From positions 29,238 to 93,237 of the forward strand of contig CAJJBU010000007.1 of assembly GCA_905182495.1 (NCBI GenBank): 64,000 nucleotides of DNA, in the 5' to 3' direction. Positions 1-8,081 of the stretch are shown here, in pieces; within the stretch, counting starts at the first letter, position 1, and each line of letters opens with the position of its first letter. The position numbers and the translations under genes are program-made. This DNA is from Flavobacteriales bacterium UBA952 (GTDB taxonomy: Bacteria > Bacteroidota > Bacteroidia > Flavobacteriales_D > Crocinitomicaceae). Below the pieces are notes generated by a model. That model was not told the origin of the DNA. It saw nothing but the letters and a program-made list of their open reading frames with translations, and did no database searches.

Positions 1-886
1 GTACATTGTCGCCGTCAGACATAAGAAAACAAACCGTGTGCGTATTTTCCTCTATAGAAGACTGCTGGGTAGAAACTTGCTGGGTAGTTTCTGCGTTAAA
101 ATTGGTTAAGGTCGATATATTGAATCCCCAATCTGCAGGATGCACACCGATGGAATAAGCCGAAGCTTTTGCTATGGTTTGATACTCATCATCTCCCCAA
201 CCATAGAGAATCGAATTAGAGGCCATTCTTGAGAAGGCATTCTCCGTTGTTGTGCTATGAATGTCATCATAAAAATGTAAAGCATGGCTAAAAATAGAAT
301 AGTCTCCTAAAAACAAAGACTTATCCTCCCTTTGATAGGTCACAATCATATCGCTGAGGTATTCGCTATAATTATCGATTACCCATTGTTCATCTTTATC
401 TCTAACGTCCATAATCATGGGGAATCCATACTGCTCTACCAAGGGCTGAAGATCGGTTGTTACAGCTAAAGCATTGAGAGGGCCACATAAAGAATTTGCT
501 ACATTGCTGGAATTATCATTTAAATTACACAGAATATAACCCTGAACATGACTAGGAACAAGTGTCAAAACGGAATCGATACTACCATCCATTTCAGAGG
601 ATACAAAAACGTTATAATTATCTTCTAGATCTTGAATCCAAATTGCGCTTCCACTTCCCTTATCACGATAGATTTTTGGTTCTATTTTGGCACAAAGACC
701 TTGAATACTTTGAAGCAATAGTAACTCATCATGGGTGAATAAATCATCATTAAAAACATATAAGGTGTCGGACTGAGAGGTGCTTGGATAAGGGCTGTTT
801 TCTACGCGATCAATTAATGACTGTGCAAATAACTGTGGTCCAAATTGACAGCATAAAATAGAGACAATAATTAATCTAAGCAACAA
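1..886 (-). CDS. Secreted GxGYxYP-like protein (putative glycoside hydrolase), partial
   Basis: This is an open minus-strand frame of about 295 codons that runs off the left edge and is missing from the ORF track. Its first residues (LLLRLIIVSILCCQFGPQLFAQ) read as a signal peptide, so the product is exported. The last visible residues are LMSDGDN. From memory, a SDGDN segment of this kind is typical of the Bacteroidota GxGYxYP family, annotated as putative glycoside hydrolases; the naming motif itself would lie outside the window. No ATG lies upstream of the signal peptide; an in-frame TGA occurs 10 codons upstream and the best start is one of two adjacent TTG codons. The gap to rny (943) is short but rny is on the same strand upstream, so read-through is possible. 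The family call is moderate; secretion is well supported. Confidence 0.55.
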   Translation of the reverse strand, partial: MLLRLIIVSILCCQFGPQLFAQSLIDRVENSPYPSTSQSDTLYVFNDDLFTHDELLLLQSIQGLCAKIEPKIYRDKGSGSAIWIQDLEDNYNVFVSSEMDGSIDSVLTLVPSHVQGYILCNLNDNSSNVANSLCGPLNALAVTTDLQPLVEQYGFPMIMDVRDKDEQWVIDNYSEYLSDMIVTYQREDKSLFLGDYSIFSHALHFYDDIHSTTTENAFSRMASNSILYGWGDDEYQTIAKASAYSIGVHPADWGFNISTLTNFNAETTQQVSTQQSSIEENTHTVCFLMSDGDNV

Positions 887-942
887 TTTTATTTTAGTTT
901 CAAAAAAAGTTCTTCAATGCGAAAAGAAAATATTCATGTCCA

Positions 943-2472
943 TTACTTTGCGTAATTCACCGCTCTTTTCTCTCTAATTACAGTAATTCGAACTTGACCT
1001 GGATAAGTCATTTCAGTTTGAATCTTTTCAGAAATCTGGAAAGAAAGCTCCTCAGATCTCGCATCAGAAACACGATCCGCCTCAACCATAACCCTCAGCT
1101 CTCTGCCGGCTTGAATAGCATAGGCACTAGCCACACCGTCAAAAGCCAAAGCTAATGATTCAAGGTCCTTTATACGTTTGACATAAGCTTCAACGATTTC
1201 TCTTCGCGCTCCTGGTCTTGCACCTGATACAGCATCACAAACCTGAACAAGAGGAGAATAAAGTGTCGTCATTTCGATTTCGTCATGATGGGCTCCAATT
1301 GCATTCAATACATCCGGTTTTTCACCATATTTTTCAGCAATTTTCATTCCTAGAATTGCGTGAGGCAATTCTGGCTCATCCTCAGGCACTTTTCCAATAT
1401 CATGAAGTAAACCTGCCCGTTTTGCGATTTTAGGATTAATACCTAGCTCAGAAGCCATTGTTGCACATAAATTTGCAACCTCGCGTGAATGCTGAAGGAG
1501 ATTCTGCCCATATGAGGAACGGTACTTCATTCGTCCTACCATCTTGACGAGTTCTGGGTGCAGCCCATGAATTCCTAAATCTATACATGTTCTTTTTCCA
1601 GTTTCGGCAATTTCTTCATCAAGCTGCTTTCTTGTTTTAGCGACAATTTCCTCTACTCGTGCAGGATGGATTCGGCCATCCGTTACCAATTGATGAAGTG
1701 ATAATCTCGCAATCTCTCTCCTTACAGGGTCAAAACAGGAAAGCATAATTGCTTCGGGTGTATCGTCAACAATTATTTCCACACCTGTAGCCGCTTCTAA
1801 AGCTCTAATGTTTCGTCCTTCTCGGCCAATGATTCGACCTTTAACTTCATCAGATTCAATATTGAAGACGGATACCGCATTCTCAATGGCTTGTTCTGTA
1901 GCTACGCGTTGAATACACTGAATTACAATCTTACGCGCTTCTTTATTGGCATTTAATTTTGCCTCTTCCGTTATTTCTTTGATATGAATCATTGCAGCCG
2001 TTTTAGCCTCATCTTTCAAAGCCTCCATTAGCGCATTTTTGGCATCTTCTGCTGACAGGCCGCTGATCTTGGATAATTCACTCACTCGTTGTTCTTGGGT
2101 CTTATCCAATTCTTTCATACGAACCTCAATTCCTCGAAATTTGGCATCAAAATCAGATCGGGTTTTTTCAATCTGTTTTTCCTTCCGGCCTAAATCAGAA
2201 ATCTGTTGCTCCAGCTTATTCTCTTTTGCCTTTGCTCTGTCTTCAGTTGATTGAATTCGGCGCTCTCTTTCTTTGATTTTGGTTTCATGCTCTTGCTTCA
2301 GTGATAAAAACCGCTCTTTGGCTTGAAACATTTTGTCTTTCTTAATCGATTCCGCTTTAGATTCGGCTTCTCTAATGAGATTTTCGGCCTTGCTTTTCAG
2401 CATTATGCGTTGAACAACAAGTCCTAGAGCTACTCCAGCGATAAGGGCTCCTACGATATATACAATTTCCAT
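943..2472 (-). CDS. rny: Ribonuclease Y
   Basis: Membrane-anchored endoribonuclease that starts mRNA turnover. The 509 residues show the full family architecture: an N-terminal membrane segment (residues 3-23), a long charged coiled coil (about 25-145), a KH RNA-binding domain with [12 protein letters not shown] at 212-223, and an HD metal-dependent phosphohydrolase domain with H328 and the HD pair at 357-358 (LLHDIGK). Length is normal for the family. It lies 38 bp downstream of zapA on the same strand, an arrangement that recurs in Bacteroidota (coiled-coil protein, zapA, rny). Identification is secure; nothing looks damaged. Confidence 0.96.
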   Translation of the reverse strand: MEIVYIVGALIAGVALGLVVQRIMLKSKAENLIREAESKAESIKKDKMFQAKERFLSLKQEHETKIKERERRIQSTEDRAKAKENKLEQQISDLGRKEKQIEKTRSDFDAKFRGIEVRMKELDKTQEQRVSELSKISGLSAEDAKNALMEALKDEAKTAAMIHIKEITEEAKLNANKEARKIVIQCIQRVATEQAIENAVSVFNIESDEVKGRIIGREGRNIRALEAATGVEIIVDDTPEAIMLSCFDPVRREIARLSLHQLVTDGRIHPARVEEIVAKTRKQLDEEIAETGKRTCIDLGIHGLHPELVKMVGRMKYRSSYGQNLLQHSREVANLCATMASELGINPKIAKRAGLLHDIGKVPEDEPELPHAILGMKIAEKYGEKPDVLNAIGAHHDEIEMTTLYSPLVQVCDAVSGARPGARREIVEAYVKRIKDLESLALAFDGVASAYAIQAGRELRVMVEADRVSDARSEELSFQISEKIQTEMTYPGQVRITVIREKRAVNYAK

Positions 2473-2510
2473 ACTTACACAATTAAAGTTAATAATCGTG
2501 TTACCGGTTG

Positions 2511-2825
2511 CTAAGAGATTTTGTTGGCATCATCGATCTGCTGGCAAAGCTCCTCAAGTGCTTTGTCTATTTGACCAAGGTTATTTGATGACTCTTCTTT
2601 TGAACTTACTGAAGATTTTTGATGGGCTTCTTTTTTCATTATCAGCTGAAGGGCCGTCATTGCTATTAAATCCTGAGGGTCATTTACAGCATAATTCTTC
2701 TTTAAACTATCAATCGCATTATTTATACTATCCACAGCAGTCGAAACGCTTTCCTGTTCGTTCTCTTCAACGGTCAAAGGATAGGTTCTACCTGCTATAT
2801 TTACTTTCAAGGATATTTTAGCCAT
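2511..2825 (-). CDS. zapA: Cell division protein ZapA
   Basis: Small cytoplasmic protein that bundles FtsZ filaments and stabilises the Z ring. The 104 residues begin with the ZapA beta-strand segment ([22 protein letters not shown]) followed by an alpha-helical dimerisation region with the pattern [19 protein letters not shown], which matches ZapA. The start codon overlaps the stop of the upstream coiled-coil gene by one base (TAATG), so translation is probably coupled. The downstream neighbour is rny. Family assignment rests on pattern and context and is good. Confidence 0.85.
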   Translation of the reverse strand: MAKISLKVNIAGRTYPLTVEENEQESVSTAVDSINNAIDSLKKNYAVNDPQDLIAMTALQLIMKKEAHQKSSVSSKEESSNNLGQIDKALEELCQQIDDANKIS

Positions 2826-3121
2826 TATTCGTTTTTAAGCTCATCTATACAGATTTCAATTTCTCTAACTAGTGTATCTATCTCCTTGTTCTTTTCATCC
2901 AAGTTTTTTGAGGCAGACGCGGTAACATTATTTTTCGTAGCCGTTATGGTGGCGTTCAACTCTGCATTATGTTTCGCACTTAAATCAACGATTTCTTTTT
3001 CCTTCTTATCCATCTCGGATGTAAGAATTTCGTTTTCCAATTTAAGATCTGAAAATTTCTGAAGAAGCACCTTTACTTTTCCCGAAATTTCAGCAATGCG
3101 ACGTTGAATTTGATCATCCAT
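2825..3121 (-). CDS. Small coiled-coil protein upstream of zapA
   Basis: A 98-residue, highly charged protein with almost continuous heptad character (for example KVLLQKFSDLKLENEILTSE) and no membrane segment or cysteine-rich motif. I do not recognise a named family, but a short coiled-coil protein just before zapA is common in Bacteroidota, and its position suggests a partner of the division apparatus comparable in size to ZapB; that role is inference only. A TAACTTTG box lies 17 bp upstream of the ATG, so this looks like the first gene of the operon with zapA and rny. Confidence 0.75.
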   Translation of the reverse strand: MDDQIQRRIAEISGKVKVLLQKFSDLKLENEILTSEMDKKEKEIVDLSAKHNAELNATITATKNNVTASASKNLDEKNKEIDTLVREIEICIDELKNE

Positions 3122-3138
3122 AGCAATCTACTTTGATA

Positions 3139-3146
3139 CAAAGTTA
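3139..3146 (-). promoter_or_regulatory. TAnnTTTG -7 box before the coiled-coil/zapA/rny operon
   Basis: The minus strand reads TAACTTTG, an exact match to the Bacteroidota -7 consensus TAnnTTTG, 17 bp before the ATG at 3121. No good -33 TTTG is found at the usual 17-21 bp spacing, so strength is uncertain. Confidence 0.45.
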
Positions 3147-3212
3147 AGATTGTAAGCAAATTTTAAAAGACAATAACGATTTAATTTCAAAAAAAATAGC
3201 CAACAAAGAAAT

Positions 3213-3875
3213 TTAAGTGTTAACACCAAATTCTTTCAGGTACAATGGATTGCATTCTGAGAGCGCAGTAAAAGAATGGTTTCTGAATTTTTCGAATGCC
3301 AATTGTATCTGGCCAAGTGCGCTTACATGAAGGTTTATGTCAAAAATAACACCTCGGTCTTGCCAAAGTTCACTGAGCTTTTCAGCACCATCGCCAAAAT
3401 AAATAAATGGGTCATTCTCTTTGAATGTGTTTGGATCTACGACTACCGCGGCAAGTTGATGAATTACCTCGTCATCACAATCTATCATTTTTGAATAAAC
3501 CTCCATTCGTCTAGCATCTAACATAGCGCATAAATTCGCTTCAGGATATTGTTCACGTCCTAATGTAAGTAAGCTATCAAGTGTAGGAATGGAAATAATC
3601 GGTATTCCAAGTCCAAAACACAATCCTTTCGCTGTGGACAATCCTATACGCAAACCAGTATAAGAACCAGGACCAATACTCACTGAAACAGCATTAAGGT
3701 CTTTCAAACATCTATTTGCAATTTGCATTACTTCTTCTATAAAAATCGTCAAAAATTCGCCATGAATATATCCGTCAGGTTCTTTTTCTATTAAAGCCAA
3801 TTTTCGCCCTGAATCCGATACAGCAACTGAGCAAATTTTGGTTGAGGTTTCAATATGTAAGATTAATTCACCCAC
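3213..3875 (-). CDS. tsaB: tRNA threonylcarbamoyladenosine biosynthesis protein TsaB
   Basis: Subunit that, with TsaD and TsaE, transfers threonylcarbamoyl to A37 of ANN-decoding tRNAs. The 220 residues start with the ASKHA-fold strand ILHIETSTKICSVAVSD and contain the diagnostic GPGSYTGLRIGLSTAKGL segment near residues 68-85. Length is normal. Its start overlaps by one base the stop of the upstream response-regulator gene, so the two are probably co-transcribed. About 90 bp of AT-rich sequence separates its end from the coiled-coil gene downstream. Confidence 0.93.
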   Translation of the reverse strand: MGELILHIETSTKICSVAVSDSGRKLALIEKEPDGYIHGEFLTIFIEEVMQIANRCLKDLNAVSVSIGPGSYTGLRIGLSTAKGLCFGLGIPIISIPTLDSLLTLGREQYPEANLCAMLDARRMEVYSKMIDCDDEVIHQLAAVVVDPNTFKENDPFIYFGDGAEKLSELWQDRGVIFDINLHVSALGQIQLAFEKFRNHSFTALSECNPLYLKEFGVNT

Positions 3876-4564
3876 TATTCTGGTATCTCAAATTTAAAGC
3901 CCACACCATGAAGATTTGAAATAATAATCCTCGGGTCATCACTGAAATATTTCCTAAGCTTGGTAATAAAAACATCTAGACTTCTTCCTACGAAATAGTC
4001 ATCTTGGCCCCAAACTCCTTTTAAAATAATCTCTCTAGAAATAACTTGATTTTTATGTTTATATAAAAGCTTAAGTATCTGTGCTTCTTTTTTTGTTAAC
4101 GTTTTTGGGTGGTCTTTAAGCGATAGAATTTGATTCTCTGTGTCATAGGTATAACTGCCTATTACATAAACGAGTTCTTCTTTTTTCTTAGGTTCTATAA
4201 GCACTCTTTTAAGTAAGGCCTTGACCCTTAATTGAAATTCCTGAATGCTAAAAGGTTTTGTAAGATAATCATCAGCTCCCATTTCAAATCCTTTGATTTT
4301 ATCCTCAGTCATTGATTTTGCCGTTAAAAATAAAATAGGAATATCAGTATTCACTTTTCTAATATCTTGAGCCAAAGAGAAACCATCCAACTTGGGAAGC
4401 ATCACGTCTAAGATACACAAGTTGAAATCACATTCATTAAATTTAACTAAGCCCTCAACACCATCCTCTGCGCATACCACTTCGTAGTTTGCAGATTTGA
4501 GATGATCCGAAATCACCACACCTAGGTTTACATCATCTTCGACCAATAAAATCTTGATTTTCAT
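3875..4564 (-). CDS. OmpR-family response regulator (RprY-like)
   Basis: DNA-binding two-component regulator of 229 residues. The receiver domain has the acidic pair at D10/D11, phospho-acceptor D53 (CILDVMLP), T81 and K103 (LTKPF); the C-terminal part is an OmpR-type winged helix ending VGFKFEIPE. RprY-type regulators beside tsaB are known in Bacteroidota, which suggests but does not prove that identity. No histidine kinase lies next to it. It is divergent from a second OmpR-type regulator at 4803. Its 5' leader contains a terminator-like hairpin (4578-4604). Confidence 0.88.
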   Translation of the reverse strand: MKIKILLVEDDVNLGVVISDHLKSANYEVVCAEDGVEGLVKFNECDFNLCILDVMLPKLDGFSLAQDIRKVNTDIPILFLTAKSMTEDKIKGFEMGADDYLTKPFSIQEFQLRVKALLKRVLIEPKKKEELVYVIGSYTYDTENQILSLKDHPKTLTKKEAQILKLLYKHKNQVISREIILKGVWGQDDYFVGRSLDVFITKLRKYFSDDPRIIISNLHGVGFKFEIPE

Positions 4565-4577
4565 AGAGTAAAATTAC

Positions 4578-4604
4578 AAAAAAAGAGCTCATTTATAGGG
4601 CTCT
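4578..4604 (-). terminator. Hairpin plus T-run in the leader of the response-regulator gene
   Basis: On the minus strand AGAGC and GCTCT can pair across a 11-nt loop and are followed by seven T residues, ending 13 bp before the ATG at 4564. It is a short, weak intrinsic-terminator shape; it may end a small upstream transcript or act as an attenuator. The 4605-4790 stretch upstream shows no ORF that I can support. Confidence 0.35.
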
Positions 4605-4790
4605 ATTACTAAATAACCTATGTAAGCACATTCTCAGTCGAAAGTGCAAAATGAACATTTCTACTCAGGGTTTCTATCATGTAAAACACGTCTATTACAT
4701 CTGAAAACCAACCCCTCACATTCTAAACTTAAAAAGGTAAAATTTAAAAAGCATGCAGGACGACTATAGCCTTAAGTATAAATTAAGAAT

Positions 4791-4798
4791 TATATTTG
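4791..4798 (+). promoter_or_regulatory. TATATTTG -7 box directly before response-regulator start
   Basis: Exact TAnnTTTG match ending 4 bp before the ATG at 4803. With a transcription start about 4-7 nt after the box, the message would have essentially no leader. No clear -33 TTG is seen. Confidence 0.55.
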
Positions 4799-4802
4799 TT
4801 AC

Positions 4803-5471
4803 ATGAGCAATAAATCAATCCTGGTCGTTGATGATGACGAAGACATCAGAAGTCTTTTAACCTATAATATTGATAAAGCAGGATATGATGTTGATGCCGC
4901 ATCCAATGGCGTTGAATGCCTTGAAAAAATTAAAAAAAATAAGCCCAATTTAATTCTAATGGATGTCATGATGCCTGAGATGGATGGGCTAGAGGTTTGT
5001 GAGCAAATAAAATCGAACCCTACTAATTCTGACATACTCATCTGTTTTTTAACCGCTCGCGGCGAAGATTACAGTCAAATCGCTGCTCTCGAAGCAGGAG
5101 GAGATGATTACGTAACAAAGCCTATTAAACCAAAAGTGCTACTAAGCAGAATCAATGCCTTACTGAGAAGAACCGGAAATAATAGCTCACCTCTTCTACA
5201 AGCGAGTATTCGTATTGATTATAATAAATATATCGTTTATAAAAATGGTGATGAAATTTTATTACCCAAAAAAGAATTTGAATTAATTTCATTATTGGCA
5301 TCAAAACCTTGCCATGTTTTTAGAAGAAGTGAAATACTAAATGCAGTCTGGGGCACTGATATCATCGTTGGAGACAGAACCATAGACGTGCATATAAGAA
5401 AACTTAGACGCAAGCTAGGAGAAGAATGTATTGCAACAGTCAAAGGAGTCGGATACAAATTGATTCAATAA
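4803..5471 (+). CDS. OmpR/PhoB-family response regulator, orphan
   Basis: A 222-residue two-component regulator. The receiver has VVDDDED at the N terminus, phospho-acceptor D54 (ILMDVMMPEMDG), T84 and K106 (VTKPIKP). The C-terminal winged helix carries the usual recognition-helix segment (DRTIDVHIRKLRRKLGE). No kinase gene is adjacent, and it is transcribed away from the other response regulator at 4564. Its ATG sits 4 nt after a TATATTTG box, so the mRNA is probably leaderless. Downstream lies the six-unit repeat array, whose first hairpin (on the opposite strand) may also stop this transcript. Confidence 0.9.
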   Translation: MSNKSILVVDDDEDIRSLLTYNIDKAGYDVDAASNGVECLEKIKKNKPNLILMDVMMPEMDGLEVCEQIKSNPTNSDILICFLTARGEDYSQIAALEAGGDDYVTKPIKPKVLLSRINALLRRTGNNSSPLLQASIRIDYNKYIVYKNGDEILLPKKEFELISLLASKPCHVFRRSEILNAVWGTDIIVGDRTIDVHIRKLRRKLGEECIATVKGVGYKLIQ

Positions 5472-5481
5472 TTATATAAGT

Positions 5482-5572
5482 AAAAAAACACTGCCTAAAA
5501 AAGCAGTGTTTAGTGTGATTGAGTTATAGTCTTAGTGTTACTTTGACGTTACATGATTTCATAAAGTTGCAT
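5482..5572 (-). ncRNA. Candidate small RNA, array unit 1
   Basis: Minus-strand unit ending in hairpin 5486-5511 (AAACACTGC/GCAGTGTTT) and seven T. Block AAAGTTGC (plus strand) lies at 5563-5570; the 14-nt variable window is TTACATGATTTCAT in plus orientation. Convergent with the response regulator at 4803, so the hairpin may serve both. Confidence 0.5.
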
Positions 5573-5648
5573 CGGACATAAAACTTTCTTAATAATCATC
5601 TCCAGACACTATTTTTAATAGCTTGATCTATCTCATTATTTATTCCAT

Positions 5649-5738
5649 AAAAAAACACTGCTCAAAAAGCAGTGTTTTGAGTGATTGAGATATAGTCTTA
5701 GTGATAAGAAGACTTCATTCGGTTTCACTAAGATGTAC
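5649..5738 (-). ncRNA. Candidate small RNA, array unit 2
   Basis: Hairpin 5652-5678 (AAAACACTGC/GCAGTGTTTT) with seven T on the minus strand. This copy has the most changed 5' block: TAAGATGT replaces AAAGTTGC and GACT replaces GACG, yet both spacings (9 and 14 nt) are kept. Confidence 0.5.
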
Positions 5739-5812
5739 GGGACACAAAACATTCATTACAAGCTTCTCTCTTCAAAATGTAAAGAGATCGATAAGCCTAC
5801 TATTTATTCCAT

Positions 5813-5913
5813 AAAAAAAACACTGCTTAGAAAAGCAGTGTTTTGAATGTTTGAGTTGTTGAGTATAAAGTCTTAGCACAATCATGACGTTACTCCAAAT
5901 ATAAAAGTTGCAC
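5813..5913 (-). ncRNA. Candidate small RNA, array unit 3
   Basis: Hairpin 5817-5844 with eight T on the minus strand. AAAGTTGC at 5904-5911. Its variable window contains, on the minus strand, TATATTTG, an exact TAnnTTTG box, which raises the alternative that the window is promoter rather than transcript. Confidence 0.5.
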
Positions 5914-5988
5914 CCATCACAAAAAAAACCTAAAAATTAGTCACTTCGCAAACCATTAGAAAGTCCATGCGCTCATTATTTATTCCAT

Positions 5989-6089
5989 AAAAAAAACACT
6001 GCTTAAAAAAGCAGTGTTTAAAAAGTTTGAGTACTTGAGTTTAGAGTCTTAGTGTTATTATGACGAAATTTAATTCCATAAAGTTGCAT
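5989..6089 (-). ncRNA. Candidate small RNA, array unit 4
   Basis: Hairpin 5994-6019 with eight T on the minus strand; AAAGTTGC at 6080-6087; GACG and AGTCTTAG blocks at the conserved distances. Variable window (plus) AAATTTAATTCCAT. Confidence 0.5.
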
Positions 6090-6136
6090 CACTTATAAAT
6101 AATTATTTTGTGATCAAATTTTAAAAAAATTAGGGC

Positions 6137-6228
6137 AAAAAAAACACTCCTCGAAAGCAGTGTTTAATTTTATATTGAGTTATAGTATTAGCATAATAAA
6201 GACGAAGTACTAAATCTAAAAGTTGCAT
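6137..6228 (-). ncRNA. Candidate small RNA, array unit 5
   Basis: Hairpin 6142-6165 with eight T on the minus strand and one C/C mismatch in the stem (CACTCC opposite GCAGTG). AAAGTTGC at 6219-6226, window 6205-6218. The AGTCTTAG block is AGTATTAG here. Confidence 0.45.
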
Positions 6229-6293
6229 AAGGTGGTCTCGATTTAAAAAAGTCTAAGAAAACTCGCAAGTAAAATGAGATTTGTTGTAAAACC

Positions 6294-6387
6294 AAAAACA
6301 CCGCTCGTTTGCGGTGTTTTCAATGATAAGAGTAAAAATGTTTTAAGTTTCATAAAAGAGACGCATCTTCATTTATAAAAGTTGCAT
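6294..6387 (-). ncRNA. Candidate small RNA, array unit 6 (divergent)
   Basis: Hairpin 6295-6320 has a different stem (AAAACACCGC/GCGGTGTTTT), kept by paired changes relative to the other copies, with a T5 run on the minus strand. AAAGTTGC at 6378-6385 and GACG are kept at 14 nt; the AGTCTTAG block is not recognisable. Most upstream unit, next to the phosphatase gene. Confidence 0.4.
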
Positions 6388-6435
6388 TGAAAAAATAAAA
6401 GATTTTAAAACATAGATAATAACTACTTTTAGTTC

Positions 6436-7563
6436 ATGAAAAATGTTTGCTTTTTTACTCTTTTATTAATGACGTTTTCTGTGAACAGTCAAAAGAAGAC
6501 GCCTAAAATCATAATAGGTATTGTCATTGATCAAATGTGTTATGATTACCTATACCGGTTTCAAAATAATTTTTCCGAAAATGGATTTAAAAAATTAATG
6601 AGTAGAGGAAGCCATTTAAAAGACATGCAATACAATTACATACCCACCTACACTGGACCCGGGCATGCATCTATTTACACAGGGACAACACCTAAAAACC
6701 ATGGCATTATTGCCAATGCTTGGATTGAAGAATCCTCTAAAAGCATTGTTAATTGCGTTGGAGACCCTTCTGTTGAGGGGATTCAAAGTAGCCAACTGTA
6801 TGGTAAATCATCTCCACATAGACTAAATACAACAACGATAACCGACCAACTAAAAGACAAGCACAAAGAGTCTAAGGTAATATCGATATCCATAAAAGAC
6901 CGTGGGGCCATATTGCCCGGAGGATTCAAAAGCGATGGGAGTTATTGGTTCGATTACGGTAATGGTCAATTCATCACCAGTAGTTACTATAAAACTGAAA
7001 TGCCCAAATGGGTGAAAAAATTTAATGCAAAAAACAATGCGCTAAGTTATGCTCAAGTTTGGAATCCCCTTTTGGTGAAAAACAGCTACAGCTCGGAAGA
7101 TGCTAGCCCCTATGAAAAAGTCATAAATGGCAAAAGCGCTGCCGTTTTTCCTTATGATATAAAAAAGTTATGTGACTTAAGTCAAAGCTTTGAACCTTTT
7201 ACGATGTCGCCTTTTGCAAATAACTTATTAACTGATTTAGCGATTACCGCTCTCAAAAAAGAAAAACTAGGCCAAGATGAATTCCCTGACATGTTGTGTA
7301 TTAGCTATTCTTCAACAGATATTGCCGGACATGTCTTTGGTCCTGACTCTAAGGAAATTGAGGATATGTATTACAGATTGGATATCGAATTGGGGCGTCT
7401 TTTAAACCACTTAGAAAAATCATTTGGTCAAGATGGTTTTGTATTATTTCTTACTGCCGATCATGGTGTCGCAACGGTGCCTCAAAAAAGAGTAGATGAA
7501 GGCTTGAGTGGAGGCTATGTTTTTATTGACAAAGTCGTACCAAGACCTCCGCAAAAGAAGTAA
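6436..7563 (+). CDS. PafA-like alkaline phosphatase, N-terminal part of a frameshifted gene
   Basis: First two thirds of a periplasmic alkaline-phosphatase-superfamily (type I phosphodiesterase) enzyme that removes phosphate from monoesters, resembling PafA of flavobacteria. A signal peptide (MKNVCFFTLLLMTFSVNS) leads into metal ligand D32 (VIDQM), the nucleophile region TYTGPGHASIYTG (T73 the likely nucleophile), then SSTDIAGHVFGPDS and TADHGVA metal sites. After [10 protein letters not shown] the frame departs from the family and stops at PRPPQKK. The remaining metal site (a histidine) lies in the next ORF in frame +1, so this fragment alone should not be active. See the following entry. 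Confidence 0.85.
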   Translation: MKNVCFFTLLLMTFSVNSQKKTPKIIIGIVIDQMCYDYLYRFQNNFSENGFKKLMSRGSHLKDMQYNYIPTYTGPGHASIYTGTTPKNHGIIANAWIEESSKSIVNCVGDPSVEGIQSSQLYGKSSPHRLNTTTITDQLKDKHKESKVISISIKDRGAILPGGFKSDGSYWFDYGNGQFITSSYYKTEMPKWVKKFNAKNNALSYAQVWNPLLVKNSYSSEDASPYEKVINGKSAAVFPYDIKKLCDLSQSFEPFTMSPFANNLLTDLAITALKKEKLGQDEFPDMLCISYSSTDIAGHVFGPDSKEIEDMYYRLDIELGRLLNHLEKSFGQDGFVLFLTADHGVATVPQKRVDEGLSGGYVFIDKVVPRPPQKK

Positions 7564-8071
7564 TACTTTATTTGGCGTCGATTTTATTTTAGGTGAAAAC
7601 AATTTAAACATCTATTTAAACCAAGGGGTGTTGAATTCTATCCTTCCTAAAGTTTCCAAGAACTTATTAATGACACAATTAGAAGAGCAGCTTTCAAAAG
7701 TCAAAGGAATAAAGACGACAAGAAGAGGCGAATCATTGCAATCAAAAAGTAAGAATGAAGACAAATGGGACCGTTTACTTGCTAATGGTTTTGACCCAAA
7801 CAGAAGCGGTGACCTCCTGATTGTATTAGAGTCGGGGTATTTACCGAAATCCAGTATCGACTTGCACCATGCCCAAGGGACCTCGCATGGGTCTGGTTAT
7901 GATTACGACACGCATGTGCCGTGTATCTGGTATGGAGCTGGGATCAAAAGTCAGGAAGTCCTTGAGTCCACAAACATTACTGATATAGCACCGACACTTC
8001 GCGAAATATTAAACCTACCTAAAACGGGTCAAATGACCGGCAAACCAATTGATGCCATTCTGAATCATTAA
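7508..8071 (+). CDS. PafA-like alkaline phosphatase, C-terminal part of a frameshifted gene
   Basis: Continuation of the phosphatase in the next reading frame. Family sequence resumes near [15 protein letters not shown] (about base 7541), so one base too many around 7538-7542 (GTACCAAG) would explain the break; joined, the product would be about 545 residues, the usual PafA length. The part carries [15 protein letters not shown], with the missing metal-binding histidine, and the terminal [16 protein letters not shown] helix typical of the superfamily. The first 11 or so residues of this ORF are out of frame and not real. Either a pseudogene or a single sequencing error. Confidence 0.8.
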   Translation: MEAMFLLTKSYQDLRKRSNTLFGVDFILGENNLNIYLNQGVLNSILPKVSKNLLMTQLEEQLSKVKGIKTTRRGESLQSKSKNEDKWDRLLANGFDPNRSGDLLIVLESGYLPKSSIDLHHAQGTSHGSGYDYDTHVPCIWYGAGIKSQEVLESTNITDIAPTLREILNLPKTGQMTGKPIDAILNH

Positions 8072-8081
8072 GCACATAAGC

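Larger units (their letters stand above)
5482..6390 (-). repeat. Six-unit diverged tandem array, likely minus-strand small RNA genes
   Basis: The ~960 bp between the response regulator and the phosphatase gene holds six copies of one module, spaced about 147-176 bp. Read on the minus strand each copy has GCAACTTT, exactly 14 variable nt, CGTC, exactly 9 nt, CTAAGACT (poor in copy 6), an A/C-rich stretch with ACTCAA, then a hairpin (CACTGC/GCAGTG; CACCGC/GCGGTG in copy 6) followed by 5-8 T. The plus strand has only 3-4 T after each hairpin, so the terminators point left. No ORF fits. Units 2-4 also share TTTATGGAATAAATA after the T-run. I infer six small RNA genes; a known Rfam family cannot be excluded. 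Confidence 0.7.

Noticed and set aside
5482-6390. Possible CRISPR array
   Set aside because: Units are 150-175 bp and diverged; there are no 25-40 bp identical repeats with uniform spacers and no cas genes.
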